A DNA stretch of 64,000 bases from positions 3,559,501 through 3,623,500 of the forward strand of contig AP031355.1 of the NCBI GenBank assembly GCA_037833965.1. The letters are read 5' to 3'. The notes below the pieces were generated by a model that was not told the origin of the DNA, made no database searches, and was given only the letters and a program-made list of their open reading frames with translations. The DNA is from Marchantia polymorpha subsp. ruderalis (taxonomy: Eukaryota > Streptophyta > Marchantiopsida > Marchantiales > Marchantiaceae). Made by a program: the position numbers and the translations under genes. This document shows positions 42,591 to 56,137 of this stretch, one piece after another (position 1 is the first letter of the stretch; every line of letters begins with the position of its first letter).

Positions 42591-45500
42591 TGTAATAACC
42601 CACCAAAGGCTAAAACTGCAATATGGTGGTAAAAAGATCGAACCCACAGGGACAGAGGCAACACATAGAGTAAAAGTGTCACGTTTTCACAGACTTTTGT
42701 AGAGTTTGAATTCTAGGCGACTGTCACTCCCAGAAATACTGTAGTGCTCGACTCGGAGGCTCGACTCGGAGGAGGATCTCGACTCGGAGGATGCACGGTA
42801 CAGCGTAGTCACTCAACACACACACACACACACCTGAAACTAGCAAAAAGCACAACTCGGAGGTCGGTCAGGACCTCCGCTTCGGATTTCAGGAGGAAAG
42901 TGTCTCAAAAGTTCACTCAGAGGCTCTGCAGGTAGTGCCTCCCACTCCGGCTTTTACTGCCCTTCCGCCAGGAACTAGCGTAGGGTACCCGGACTGGACT
43001 TCCCACTTCGGAACGAAGCCTCTTCATACGCCGTGGACGTCACCCTCGACTATCACACCAAACGCAGGGAGTGCAGACCCGACTGAGAACTTAACTGAGA
43101 CACGATCCAGTAACACACACACAACCTGAATTACAAACCAAGGTTTACACGAAGTAATAAAACTTCACATTGGCATTCAGGGAAAACTTCCCGTAGGAGT
43201 ACAATCAGGATATGTCACTCGAAGGAGTAAGGGGGAACTGTTCAAGTATCTAACTCGCAGCCGGCTCTGAGCATCAGAAATCACCCGCAGGTGCAGATCC
43301 GCACTACTCAAGTCTCTAACCGGGTACTAGCTCTGAACATTCGGCCGAAGGCCTTCAACTACGACATACGGTAACTTCGCTATGCTGCAGCTTCTCTACG
43401 TGGTGCCAGGACCAAAAATGCACAAACACGCCAAGAAAGTGAGTTCCTCATCTGCACTTCCGAAACTGGAAGAGTCCCAAGGCAAAACGCCTTGATCTAC
43501 TTTATACCCTCAAAGGTCCTAACTAACACTACACTATCCTATCTACTACTCGCAGCATCTGCGCGAAACCAAACTATTCTACTGCACTCGGCGGATCCGG
43601 TGCTGCGCCTCCTGCGCGCCGGACTGCTCCGCTCGCTGTCTCTACCTTGCCAGTCTTCCGACCGGCTGCGCAACCCCAGGCGTCGGAGCGCTGCAGTGAC
43701 TTCCGACTCTAAGTGCGCCATAGTGTCGCGCGCACCTGACAAGAAAGTTTCTAATTTCCTCGCCACTCGCCGCCGACTCCGACTGTCACCCTCCGTCAAT
43801 GCCGCCGCCCGAATCTCGAACTCCCTGAGTGTGACCCTCTCTTGAGCTGCCACCTCCCAATGGGCGTATCCTTTTAGACAACGAGTCACCCGTGTCGCCA
43901 ACTCTCCTCGCGCCCTGCAGCTGCTTTCCACCTCTGCTAGCTGCATTTCCGCTTCCGCACGTTGTGCCCTCAAATCCGAGCACTCGGATTGCAAGTTGCG
44001 CAACAACTCCTCATCCTCCTTGCGGGCTCTTTGACTTTCTTCTAAGGCGCGCGTCTGGCGCGCAAGCTCTGCTGCTAGGACGTGGTTTTGTCTCCGCTCT
44101 TCCTGCAATTCCGACTCGATCTTTGCTCGCATAAGCTCGGCATCCGCCTGACTTTTCGTCGCCGCATCCTCCCTCTGCTGCTGCAAGGCTTGGTATAGCT
44201 TCTGTGTGACCGCCAGGTGTTGTCGGAGGGCGGTGTTCCTATCCACATATACTTGGCACCTAGAGGCCCACCTTGCCACCTTGCTCCTCGTCCTTCGCCT
44301 GATAGTCTCCACATAAGACTGCGGTTTTCCAGTACCCGCGTACTTGGATGTCTTGCGATCCAGATATCGCAGGAGTGGGACTATCTGTTCGCACAACACC
44401 CCTGTTGGCGTTTTCTGCACCGAATCCGCTTCCTGCTCTTCCGAGCTCGTCTCATCCTCAGTCTCGAGGATTTCAGTCGCCACCGAATCCCTTGGCGACT
44501 CCCTGGAACTGTGGCGCGCAGCAGCTTCCGCTGCGACGGCTGCTCCACTGCCTGCTAAAATATCCAGGGCAGTGGGAGATCCTACTGCTTGAGCCCCTGT
44601 TCCGGCTCGATCTTCGGTCTCCGAAGGGGTCGACGCCGCAGTGACTCTTGTCACTTTTGCACCGCCCGCTTCTGCTGCCTGCCCTTCCGGCGCAATCTGC
44701 ACGGAAGGTGTCTTCGCTGAAGGTGCGTCCGCCGAAGGCGTCCGCACACTGGTCGCCGGCCCTGTCCGTCTCGCAGTCGGCGAATCCGGCCGACTCTCTG
44801 TTGACCGACTCGCAGTCGGCCGACCAGCAGTTGTCCGACTGGGAGTCGGATACACCCTGCGCGTCTTGACTCCACTTGGCCTGCTTGCTGGTGGCGTTTT
44901 CCCAGAAGTGCCTTCCGCCGAGGACGACCCTCTGAGGGTTGTTGGCTCGTCAGCCAAACTCTCTTCTGCTTCCGGCCTGCTGTCCGGTTCAACGCGCCGT
45001 TCAGTTGGCCTTCCTTCCGCTTGTCGGCCTTCAGTCGCCCGACTCGTAGTCGGCCGACTGTCAGTCCGTCCATCTCCTCCCGAAGGCATTGGTGCCTTCT
45101 GTGCAGAGGTATTTGTCGTCTTCCCTAGAATCTGTGCGATTATCTCCTCCTGTGTGAGATTCCGCCGGATCGGAGTACGCCCGGTCTCCTCAGTACCAGT
45201 TGGCATTTTGCGGGCCCTCTGTTTTGGTCGACTGTGAGGCTCGGGGGTGGGCCGACCACGAGTCGGCGCAGCTGGCACTTCCGGCTGCCTGTCCTCAGGT
45301 CTCTCATCCCACTTCCGCTTTCGCGGAATGCGCTCACTTCGACGTTCTTCTGCTGCTCTTGCTGGAGCCGGAGCCGGAGGCGGACTGGCAGGTTCCTCGT
45401 CCGGATCCGTGTCTACTTCGGCCTCCCTCGAGTATCTACCTGGATAGCTCCGGGTCAGCTGCGGAAACCGTGTTTTCTCAGAATTTGTCAAACATCCCAT

Positions 45501-45970
45501 CGCCCGATAAAACACGATCAAGTAAGGCGATAGATGATTGAGGGTTCCTCCTTTCTCTTCTTGCGCATGTTGGCGCGTCACCTTCCACAGGAGCCGTGCC
45601 CAATGCACTGGAGCTCCTGACAACACTAGCTCCACAAATTCTACTTGCCAACCATGCATGTAAGCGGTCTTGGTCGGCTGCAATATCTGCAGCAATGCAG
45701 TCGCGACATTTCTCCGCAATCGATCTTTGTAATCCCGTGTCCGGAAACCGTTCTTGGGATGCCTGGCAACTTTGAAGAGCTCATTGTAGGAGATTTCTTC
45801 CTCCTGGGACACCTTCACGCTATCGGCCTCGAAAAGGAGATCCCCTTCCTCGCCGGCACACCTGCCTAACACCTGCGCCCAGTTACAAATGTCCCATCTT
45901 TCTGGATGTGGACGGAATCCGCGAGAGGGCTTGTGTCTCTCCTGCAGATACTCGCGCACCATCTCCGGAC
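42591..45970 (-). mobile_element. LTR I (3' part) of an inverted Ty3/gypsy element
   Basis: The inverted LTR end (TGTAATAACCC) is at 42591, followed by U5 and R, a TATA box (inverted TTTATA at 43501-43506), the CAAGGC/GCCTTG hairpin, and the LTR-encoded frame up to 45970, where element J has inserted. It belongs to the same subfamily as A: the proteins match almost residue for residue and U5 lacks the duplicated block seen in D and J. The start of the LTR should lie on the far side of J, outside the window. Confidence 0.85.
43539..45970 (-). CDS. LTR-encoded protein, short subfamily, cut by insertion of J
   Basis: The open frame on the minus strand matches the protein at 6802-9357 from PEMVREYLQERHKPSRGF to the C-terminus. 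It keeps the conserved domain (WAQVLGRCAG, RTRDYKDRLRR), the Pro/Ser/Thr-rich middle with PTASR-type repeats, the acidic stretch, the coiled coil and the basic end. The N-terminal piece is separated by the J insertion. The remainder looks open, which suggests the insertion is recent or the frame was under constraint until lately. Confidence 0.72.
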
Positions 45971-48900
45971 TGTAATAACCCACTAAAGGCTAAAACTGCA
46001 ATATAGTGGTAGAAAGGTCGAACCCACAGGGACAGAGGAACACACAGGGTACAAGTGTCACGTTTTAACAGACTATTGAGGAGTTTGAATTCTCAGGCAA
46101 CTGTCACTCCCAGAAATACTGCAAGTGTCCACTCGGAGCGCACTCGGAGGTCGCACAGTGCAGCGTAAAACACACACACACACACACACACCTGAAACTA
46201 CAGAAACACAACCCAGAGATCCGTTAGGACCTCTACTTCAAGATTTCAGGGGGAAAGTATCTCAAGGGTACACTCAGCAAAGCTGCGGGCAGTGACTTCC
46301 AACTCCGGCTTTTACAACACTTCCACTAGCTTGCTGCTAGTGTAGGAAACCCGGTTTGGACTGCCTACTTCGGATCGAAGTCACTCCGACGCGGTGAACA
46401 ACACTCTCAACTCACAAAACGCGCAGAGAACACAGGTCCGCACTGAAGGACCCACTGTGAAACATTCCAGTAACACAACAACAGTCTATTGAAGAGTTTG
46501 AATTCTCAGGCACTTGTCATTCCCAGAAATACTACAGGGGTTACCCTCAAGGCACCTGCTGCAGCGTAACCTGAATTTACAACCAAGGCTTACACGAAGT
46601 AGCAAAACTTCACTTTGGCATTCAGGGGAAAAATCCCAAGGGAGTACAATCAGAAAGGAACACTCGAAGGTGTAGGGGCGAAACTGTTCAAGTATCTAAC
46701 TAGTCACTGGCTCTGAGCATCGGCAGTCACCCGCAGGTACAGATCCGAACTACTCAAGTCTCTAACCAATGTACTAGCTCTGAACATTCGGCCGAAGGCC
46801 TTCAGCTACAAAATGCGGAACGCTAAGTTGTAACTCCTCCTGCGTGGTGACAGAACTCAAGGACACAAACACGCAAAGGAAATGGGTTCCTGATCTATAC
46901 TTCTGAGTTTGGGAAAGAACCCCAGGCAAAACGCCTGGAACTATTTTATACCTTCTAAGTCCTACCTAGCACTACACTGCACTACGCTACACGCCTGCAC
47001 GGAACCACGCTACACTACACTCCGCGGAACCTGTACTACGTCTCCTGCGCGGCCGACTGCCGCGCACTAACTCCCTACCCTGCCAATCTTCCGCTCGACT
47101 GCGCAGTCCCAAACGCTGCAACGCCGCGGACACCTCCACTTCGAGGGCGGACATGGTATCCTGTGCCTTCGACAGAAAGGCATCGAGCTTCTTTGCTACC
47201 TTCCGCCGACTCCTACTGTCGCCTGACAACAACCCGGCTGCGCGCAATTCAAACTCACGCAGTGTGAGTTTCTCCTGCGCCTTCACTTCCCAGTGGGCGT
47301 AGCCCTTGAGACAGTGGGCGACACGCCTCGCCGTCTCCACCTTCGTGCGATCCGCCTCCTTCCTGCGATCCTCTTCAATTATCACTAATTGCGATTCGGC
47401 TTCAGCACGTTGCGCTCTCAATTCGCCACACTCTGACTGTAACCCGCGGATTAACTCTTCATCCGCCTGCCGTGCGAGCTGACATTGTTCCAACAACCGC
47501 GTCTGTCGCACGAGCTCCTCTGACAAAATCCGATTCTGGGCCTGCTCAGAAATGAGTGCTTCCTTGACCTTCACCTGCTCCTTGGTGAGCTCGTCCAGTT
47601 TCTCATCCTTCATCTTCTCGGAGTGCTTGTAGAATTTCTGATTAAGTTTATACTGACCCCACAAGCATGCATGCTTCTCCTTCAATTCCCTCAACTCCTG
47701 GTCCACTCTAGCTAACAGCTTGCTGGTGTGGACTTTAGTGCGAGTCCGCCTGCGCACTAACTCGATGTAAGATCCCGGCTGGAGTGGGTCGGCGTATTTA
47801 TCGACCTTGCGATCCAAGTACCTCAGCAACGGAATCACCTGCTCAGAGAGCGCCGCCGCCGGCGCTCCAACAATTTCCTCCTCCTCCTCCTCGGTGTCTT
47901 CTGCTCCTGACATTTCTTCCGTGGAGCCTCCGTCGTCATCATCCGAGTGGAGAATTTCAGTCGCCATTGATTGCGTCGGCGACTGCCCCGAGTGGGGCTG
48001 CACGTCATCGACGTGTGCTGCCTGCGAAGGCACGGCTGCAGCCTCGCTGCTCGTCGCCAAAATGTCTAAGGCGGAAGGCGAATGTACCCGTGCGGCATCC
48101 CCGTCGCTCGCTTGTTGGTTGTCTACCGCGTCCTCTCTGCCGCCGTCGCCCGCCGCCGAAGGCGATCGAGCGGAGGATGGCTGCGCGGGGTTTGATTGCG
48201 CATCGCGCATCGAAATTTCATCCCGCGGACAGTCACTCCGCTCCTCCGTCTGTTGCTGCTCCTTTGATCGGTCCGTGGGGGCTGTGCCCGGCCCGTGCGC
48301 AGGCGCAATTGCCGGCGCCTTGTCCGCCGCAGGCGTAGCGCCGCGGACATCCATCGCCGAAGGCGACATGGCCGGGGGCCGCTCGCCCGATGTCCCTTGG
48401 CCTATAGGCCCTACCGCCGAAGGCGCATCTATCGGCGGACTTCCCGCCGATGGTGCGGCCTCCGCACGCTCCCTGCTCGTATCTCCTCGGCTCGAAGGCC
48501 CTGGCGCCGAAGGCGCAAATTGCGGCGCGTGGTGCGCCGGAGGGTCTGGCCCCGAGGGCCGGTGTCTCGTAGGCGGTTCTTCCGCCGGCTCCTTCCCCTT
48601 CCTACGTTGGAACGGGGGTGATTCTTGCCTGTGCACAGGCGGCACGTGTGGAGGTGTCCTGTGCACAGGCGGACTGCTCCTTCCCACGCGTAAGCGTAGA
48701 TCCACGTCCACTTGTGATCGCCTGTCCGCGGAGGCTCGTCCGTCCGCGGAGGCTCGTCTGTGCGCAAACGGAACATCTGTCCGCATCGCACGTGGTAACT
48801 CCGGAGGCCCTTGGCCCGTAGGCGGCCTCTCTCCCGTCGAGGTTGCAGCGTGGCCCGTTGCTCCTGCGGTCGTCCGCGCTTCCTCATGCTTCTCTGGCGA

Positions 48901-51338
48901 CGCACTTCCTTTCTCCGTCGCAATCGTCGCCGTGTCCGCACTGTCGGCTGGTAACACCAGTCTGCGTGCCTTCTGCTTCGGCCGGCTGTATGACTCGCAC
49001 AGCGGCCGCGGTCGAATGGGAGCAGAGGGTTCTTGATGCTACTCCTCTTCAGACTCTTCCCTCCATCGCCGCTTCCGCGGCACTCGTGCTGCAGGAGTGT
49101 GTCTCCCTTCGTCCCTCCGCCTTGATGGGGTAGAAGTCGGTGACTCCTCTGCATCAATGTCGACCTCATTCTCCCGCACATACTTCCCGGGATGGTCGAT
49201 GGACAATGGCGGAAAATGTTCAAGCTCCGCCGCTGTCAAACAATTCCGCTGTCGATAAAAATTGATGAGGAAAGGAGAAAGATGGTTTAGAGTTCCCCCC
49301 TTCTCCTCAAACGTGTGCTGTCGCATCACCCTGTGCAGGATGCTCGCCCAGTGAATTGGAGTTCCCTCGATGACGCACTCCACAAAAGAGACCTGCCACA
49401 ATGTGATGTAGCAGGCGCGGTGCGGCTGCAGTAATTGCATCAGCGCCGCGGACAAAGTTCGGCGAAATCGATCCTTGTAATCACGGGTCCTGTACCCATT
49501 CTTGGTAGACCTCCCGGTCTTGAACAGCTCCACAAATTGCGCCTCTTCCTGCTTGGTCACCTTGATGCTCTCACTGTCGAAAAGGAGATGCCCTGGCATG
49601 CCAGCACATCTTCCCAACGCCTGCGCCCAATCTTGGACTGTCCACCGATCAACATGTGGACGCAATCCGCGCGAGGGTGGTCCCTGTGGCTCTAGCCACT
49701 CGCGCACCATATTCGCACAGATGTAGTTCCATCCCCATAGCAAGAAATCGAGCTTTCTTGCTATTAAGCGCTCCTCGAAAGCGCGCAGCCCGTTCTGTGG
49801 TAGGCGAAGTGGCACCATCCGCAATCTGCTCGGTCTCGTCATTGCGTTCCTGGGGTTCGCTCGCCCGCTCATTCTACTTCCGCACCGCCCGAGCTTCTTT
49901 CTCTCTCGGCAAACTCTAATCGCCCTCAATTCCAAATCACGCGCATTCACTTCTCCCTCAATCAACAAGAAATCTCCTGTGCGACGACGTCGGGAATGTT
50001 TAGCAGCCAGCAGATGGATGCGCGCAGCGCGCACAAGAGATTGGAATCGCGAATTCAAGAATGGGACGTTCTCCGCCGCCCGGTCGAAGGTCATGGTCGG
50101 CTCTTGCTCGTGAAGAACGTCTCACTTGATGGCCGCGCCGGCTGTACGCTGGAACGGTCTTCGCTCTCACGCGCGGCTTCACGCTCCGCCGTCGTCGATT
50201 AAACTCTCACGCTCGAATTGGCGGATTTGAACTCCGCGAGCGTATTACCCCGCGGACATGGGGGCGTAGCGCCGAAGGCGAGTTTTCCGCCTTGCGCGGT
50301 ACACTTGTTCGTACCGCCCCTCGGCCAATCCCCCTCTGCCTTGACGCGTGTGTCCGCATGTCGGACAAAAGTTCAACTCCTGCCTATGCGCAGGCAGGAG
50401 CTTCGGCGGATGCTCCGCCGGCACGGAACTTCATCCTCCTGTGCACAGGCGGTCGCCTGTGCGCAGGCGAATTCCGTGCGCGGTGTCGCGCTGGCGCGGA
50501 AGGCGTTGACCGTGGTCAGCCGTCTCCGTCCAATCTGTCCGTTCCTTGTCTCTTCGTCGGCGCTTCCGCCGCCGCAACTCCGTCCGTCCAAGAGCGCATC
50601 CACCCGTCCCGTCCGCATGGTCCGTACCGATTTGATTACTCTGGCGGCTCTTCCGCCGTACGCGGCGCTGCGCTGGCGCGGAAGGCGCCGTACACTTTCT
50701 ACCTCACAAGGCGCATTTCTAGGGCCCAAGGCGGATTTTCCGCCGACGCCGAAGCGCCTGTGCACAGGCGAGCGCCTGTGCGTAGGCGGACTTCGCGCCT
50801 CCCTTAACCCTACTTCGCCTGTGCACAGGCGAACGCCTTCGTCCGCGCATAGGACAAAACTTGATTCCCCCTTCCGCGTAGGCGGAATTCGCGCCGGTGG
50901 CGAACTCTTTCCGCCTTAGGCGACCGCCTCCGTTTCTTCCAATAGTGATAACTCCCTAAGTCCTCATCCGTTCCAAGCGTACTTGGACTCGTTGGAATCA
51001 GTGCGTCGAGCTCTTTCCAACGGGACCCTAACTTGGTCAAGGCGCCCGAGGGTTGACCTAATTATGGAGGGTTTCCCTACAGCCGCGGACGCAACCTCCG
51101 AAGGCGGGTTTTGCGCCTTGCGTCGTAGGGGTCCTAACTGCAGAGCTCGCAGGGAGGGTGGTGCCTGTCCTTACTGCTGCACCCCAAATCCCAGATTCTA
51201 CAAGATCCCTCGAGAATCCCCGCGGTCTTCCGGATTCACTCCGTTTTGATGTACCGAAGGCTATTTACAATGCTGCCAGGGTACAGTTTTCCAAAAATGT
51301 TTTAATTTCCTCAAAATTGCCAAAAGTGGGGTACCACA
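45971..51338 (-). repeat. 3' LTR of element J, 5368 bp
   Basis: A full-length LTR following pol and the polypurine tract. It carries the LTR-encoded frame region (50094-46987), an inverted TATA box at 46950-46942, the CCAGGC/GCCTGG hairpin, and the twice-repeated U5 block near 46071 and 46490. It matches LTR D end to end, which fixes both LTR borders. Confidence 0.87.
46987..50094 (-). CDS. LTR-encoded protein region of J, long subfamily (broken)
   Basis: Same architecture as the whole copy at 56138-59275: N-terminal domain (LDFLLWGWNYICANMVREW, WAQALGRCAGMPGHLL), Pro/Arg-rich middle with PPVHR units, the acidic run and the coiled coil (DQELRELKEKHACLWG). One break or so. The middle has fewer PVHR units than D or E. 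Confidence 0.7.
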
Positions 51339-51375
51339 TGCTCCCCTCCTCAATTGTGAGCGCCCACGCGAACAC

Positions 51376-53245
51376 TCACATGTGGTATTTCTTCAACCGC
51401 CACCCGTTCACTCGGGTGCCTAACAAATCGCCGGCCAGGTCTGCAAGTTGGATGGATCCATTCGGGAAGACTTCGACAACCCTGTAAGGTCCCATCCATC
51501 TTAGGTGCAGTTTGCCTGGGAATCTGGCATGCCTGCTGTCGTAGAGCAATGCCAAATCACCCGCCTGCAGGAGTACCGGTTTGATCCTTTTATCGTATCT
51601 CTCCTTTCGGCGGAGCTGGATTTTCCTGGTGCGATCTTCGGCGTCTCGTCTCCTCTCATCCAGCAGCGTGACCTCCTGTAACCTGTAGAGCTGACTCTCC
51701 TCTGCGCCCATCCTCTGCAAATCCAACGTTCGTTGGGTGGGTACTTCAAATTCGATCGGGAGGATCGGGTGTTGCCCATACACCAGAAAGTATGGTGTCT
51801 GTTTGGTCGTGATCTTCTCAGCTGTCCGGTACGCCCATAGAGCGGCTGCTAGCTTCGTATCCCAGTCGTGAGCGTGATTCACCGTGACCTTGAGTAGTAT
51901 TTTACACAGCAGACCATTGGACTTCTCCGTCAGTCCATTTGCCTTGGGATTGTATGGAGTAGTCTTCCGGTGCTTGATGTGGAAATACCGTGTCAGATCT
52001 TCGATGATCTGATTCAGAAAATGCGTGCCCCGGTCGCTGACTAGCTCTAAGGGACATCCGTAGCGTGTGATGATCGACTCAAACAAGAAGGCTGCCACTG
52101 TGGCAGCATCATCCCTTCTAGTGGCCCTGGCCTCTACCATTTTGGTGGCGTAGTCCGTTGCTACCAGAATGTAGCGCCTTCGTGTACTTCTAGTCACTGG
52201 TTGTATCGGCCCTACAAAGTCAATGCCCCACTTTTCGAAAGGTGCTAGAGGCATGATGGGAGTCAGGGGCCAGCGTGTTGTAGGCGTCGGTCTCCCCGTC
52301 CTCTGGCAACTGTCGCACTTGCGGATGTAATCGAGAACATCCTTAAACATGGTCGGCCACCAATACCCCGCATTTAGAATCTTTGTGACCGTGTTCCTGG
52401 TGGCATAGTGTCCACCCGCCTCCTCTGTATGCATCGCACTCACTATTCTTGGTACCTCTGATTCCTCCAGGCATCTGCATAAGCGCTCATCTGCCATCTT
52501 CTTGAACAAAACCCCCTGCTGGAGTTGGTACGGGCCTGCCTTATGAATAAAGACAGTTCGCTGTTCCAAATCCATGCCTACGGGACACTGGAGGGTTAGC
52601 AGATATCGATACAGGTCGGCATAGCGGGACTCATGTCCTGCAGACAACTGAAATAACTCTTCATCTGGAAAATCGTCCACCAATTCCTCCTCTGTCGGCT
52701 GGGTCCATAATCGGGACAAGTAATCCGCATTTTCGTGGTGCACCCCTTTCCTGGTCTGGACTGTGTAGGTGAACTCTTGTAGTAACAACACCCACCTGGC
52801 GATCCGACCGGATAGGTCGGCTTTCTTGACTAGGTGTTGCAATGCGTAGTGGTCCACATGGAACACAAACTCGTAGCAGATTAGGTAGTGACGGAACTTT
52901 TTACAGGAGTACACCATCCCCAACGCTTCTCTCTCCGTCGTGGTGTACTTCCGCTCTGCTAGAGACAGCTGTCGGCTCGCGAAGTAGATCGGGTAGTCCT
53001 TTTTGTTGTCATCCTTTTGACTCAGTACTACACCGATGGCGAATGCAGATGTGTCAACGTAAACATGGAAGGGTCGATTCCAGTCTGGACTCCTTAGTAC
53101 GGGAGCAGTCGTGAGTTTCGCTTTAAGAGCCTCAAATGCTAACTGCTGGTTCGCACCCCAAGCATAGGGCTCGTCCTTCTTCAACAACTTGGTCAGGTCC
53201 GCCGCCAGTATTGCATACAGGTGTATGAATCTTCGGTAGTAGCCC
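51376..53245 (-). CDS. pol: Pol region of J: end of RT, RNase H, integrase
   Basis: From the RT thumb/connection near 53200 through RNase H (FHVYVDTSAFAIG near 53060), the integrase zinc finger (GGHYATRNT, CDSCQRTG), the D,D,E core (GIDFVGPI, VSDRGTHF, NGLTEKSNG) and the end GWRLKKYHM. Close to the protein of element A. The 5' part is separated by the insertion of element C. The visible part looks open. Confidence 0.88.
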
Positions 53246-54982
53246 TGTGGTACCCCACTTTTGGCAATTTTGAGGAAATTAAAACATTTTTGGAAAACTG
53301 TACCCTGGCAGCATTGTAAATAGCCTTCGGTACATCAAAACAGAGTGAATCCGGAAGATCGCGGGGATTCTCGAGGGATCTTGTAGAATCTGGGATTTGG
53401 GGTGCCGCAGTAAGGGCAGGCACCACCCTTCCTGCGAGCTCCGCAGTTAGGATCTCTACGGCGCAAGGCGCAAAGACCGCCTTCGGAGGTTGCGTCCGCG
53501 GCTGTAGGGAAACCCTCCATAGTTAGGTCAAACCTCGGGCGCCTTGGCCAAGTTAGGATCCCGTTGAAAAGAGCTCGACGCGCTGATTCTAACGAGCCCA
53601 AGAACGCTTGGAACGGATGAGGACTTAGGGAGTTATCGCTACTGGAAGAAACGGAGGCGGACGCCTACGGCGGAAGGAGTTCGCCACCGGCGCGAATTCC
53701 GCCTACGCGGAAGGAGGAATCAAGTTTTGTCCTATGCGCGGACGAAGGCGTTCGCCTGTGCACAGGCGAAGTAGGGTTAGGGAAGGCGCGAAGTCCGCCT
53801 ACGCACAGGCGTTCGCCTGTGCACAGGCACTTCGGCGTCGGCGGGAAATCCGCCTTGGGCCCTAGAAATGCGCCTTGTGAGGTAGGAAGTGTACGGCGCC
53901 TTCCGCGCCAGCGCAGCGCCGAGTACGTCGGAAGAGCCGCCAGAGTAATCCAATCGGTACGGACCGTGCGGACGGCACGGGTGGATGCGCTCTTGGACGG
54001 ACGGAGTTGCGGCGGCGGAAGCGCCGACGGAGAGACAAGGAACGGACAGGCTGGACGGAGACGGCTGACCACGGTCAACGCCTTCCGCTCCAGCGCAGCG
54101 CCGCGGACGGAATTCGCCTGCGCACAGGCGAACGCCTGTGCACAGGAGGATGTTCAAGTTCCGCACCGGCGGAGGATCCGCCGAGGCTCCTGCCTGCGCA
54201 CAGGCAGGAATTGAACTTTTGTCCGACATGCGGACACACGCGTCAAGGCAGAGGGGGATTGGCCGAGGGGCGGTACGAACAAGTGTACCGCGCAAGGCGG
54301 AAAACTCGCCTTCGGCGCTACGCCCCCATGTCCGCAGGGTGACACGCTCGCGGAGTTCAAATCCGCCAATTCGAGCGTGAGAGTTTAATCGACGACGGCG
54401 GAGCGTGAAGCCGCGCGTGAGAGCGAAGACCGTTCCAGCGTACAGCCGGCGCGGCCATCAAGTGAGACGTTCTTCACGAGCAAGAGCCGACCATGACCTT
54501 CGACCGGGCGGCGGAGAACGTCCCATTCTTGAATTCGCGATTCCAATCTCTTGTGCGCGCTGCGCGCATCCATCTGCTGGCTGCGGAACATTCTCGACGC
54601 CGTCGCACAGGAGATTTCTTGTTGATTGAGGGAGAAGTGAGTGCGCGTGATTTGGAATTGAGAGCGATTAGAGTTTGCCGAGAGAGAAAGAAACGCAGGC
54701 AGTGCGGAAGTAGAATGAGCGGGCGAGCGAACCCCAGGAACGCAATGACGAGACCGAGCAGATTGCGGATGGTTCCACTTCGCCTGCCGCAGAACGGGCT
54801 GCGCGCTTTCGAGGAGCGCTTAATAGCAAGAAAGCTCGATTTCTTGCTATGGGGATGGAATTACATCTGTGCGAATATGGTGCGCGAGTGGCTAGAGCCA
54901 CAGGGACCACCCTCGCGCGGATTGCGTCCGCATGTTGACCGGTGGACAGTCCAAGATTGGGCGCAGGCGTTGGGAAGATGTG
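53246..54982 (+). repeat. LTR start of element C, cut by element D
   Basis: Begins TGTGGTACCCCAC inside the RT of J. It contains the leader with the palindromic GCCTGTGCACAGGC motifs and the first 163 codons or so of the LTR-encoded frame (from 54493), and stops within QALGRC at 54982, where the next LTR start appears. The rest of C should lie beyond the window. Confidence 0.85.
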
Positions 54983-56137
54983 TGTGGTACCCCACTTTTG
55001 GCAATTTTGAGGAAATTAAAACATTTTTGGAAAACTGTACCCTGGCAGCATTGTAAATAGCCTTCGGTACGTCAAAACAGAGTGAATCCGGAAGATCGCA
55101 GGGATTCTCGAGGGATCTTGTAGAATCTGGGATTTGGGGTGCTGCAGTAAGGACAGGCACCACCCTCCCTGCGCGCTCCGCAGTTAGGATCTCTACGGCG
55201 CAAGGCGCAAAACCCGCCTTCGGAGGTTGCGTCCGCGGCTGTAGGGAAACCCCCGTAATTAGGTAAACCCTCGGGCGCCTTGACCAAGTTAGGGTCCCGT
55301 TGGAAAGAGCTCGACGCGCTGATTCTAACGAGCCCAAGAACGCTTGGAACGGACGAGGACTTAGGGAGTTATCGCTACTGGAAGAAACGAAGGCGTTCGC
55401 CTGTGCACACGCGAAGTAGGGTTAGGGAAGGCGCGAAGTCCGCCTACGCACAGGCGCTCGCCTGTGCACAGGCACTTCGGCGTCGGCGGAAAATCCGCCT
55501 TGGGCCCTAGAAATGCGCCTTGTGAGGTAGAAAGTGTACGGCGCCTTCCGCGCCAGCGCAGCGCCGCGTACGTCGGAAGAGCCGCCAGAGTAATCCAATA
55601 GGTACGGACCGTGCGGACGGCACGGGTGGATGCGCTCTTGGACGGACGGAGTTGCGGCGGCGGAAGCGCCGACGGAGAGACAAGGAACGGACAGACTGGA
55701 CGGAGACGGCTGACCACGGTCAACGCCTTCCGCGCCAGCGCAGCGCCGCGGACGGAATTTGCCTGCGCACAGGCGAACGCCTGTGCACAGGAGGATGTTC
55801 AAGTTCCGCGCCGGCGGAGAATCCGCCGAGGCCCCTGCCTGCGCACAGGCAGGAGTTGAATTTTTGTCCGACATGCGGACACACGCGTCAAGGCAGCGGG
55901 AGATTGGCCGAGGGGCGGTACGAACAAGTGTACCGCGCAAGGCGGAAAACTCGCCTTCGGCGCTACGCCCCCATGTCCGCAGGGCGACACGCTCGCGGAG
56001 TTCAAATCCGCCAATTCGAGCGTGAGAGTTTAATCGACGACGGCGGAGCGTGAAGCCGCGCGTGAGAGCGAAGACCGTTCCAGCGTACAGCCGGCGCGGC
56101 CATCAAGTGAGACGTTCTTCACGACCAAGAGCCGACC

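Larger units (their letters stand above)
45971..53245 (-). mobile_element. Ty3/gypsy element J (inverted; 3' LTR and part of pol)
   Basis: Minus-strand order: pol (53245-51376), polypurine tract (51352-51339), then a complete 3' LTR (51338-45971, 5368 bases, TGTGGTACCCC ... TTATTACA). It is inserted in LTR I on its left, and its pol is cut at 53245 by element C. It belongs to the long subfamily with D, C and E. It is young-looking, with about one break in the LTR-encoded frame. Confidence 0.88.

Noticed and set aside
47807-49036. Long plus-strand open frame (409 codons) and similar ones at 57196-58071 and 63241-63957 on the minus strand
   Set aside because: They are antisense to the LTR-encoded protein. 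The Pro/Ser/Arg-rich, GC-rich middle leaves the opposite strand free of stops, and the peptides are just complements of PVHR- and PSA-type repeats.
53700-54480. Arg-rich open frames around the palindromic motifs before each LTR-encoded frame
   Set aside because: Frames on both strands and in several phases arise from the palindromic GCCTGTGCACAGGC and GCCTTCGGCG words; the peptides are repeats of AHRR/CAQA types.
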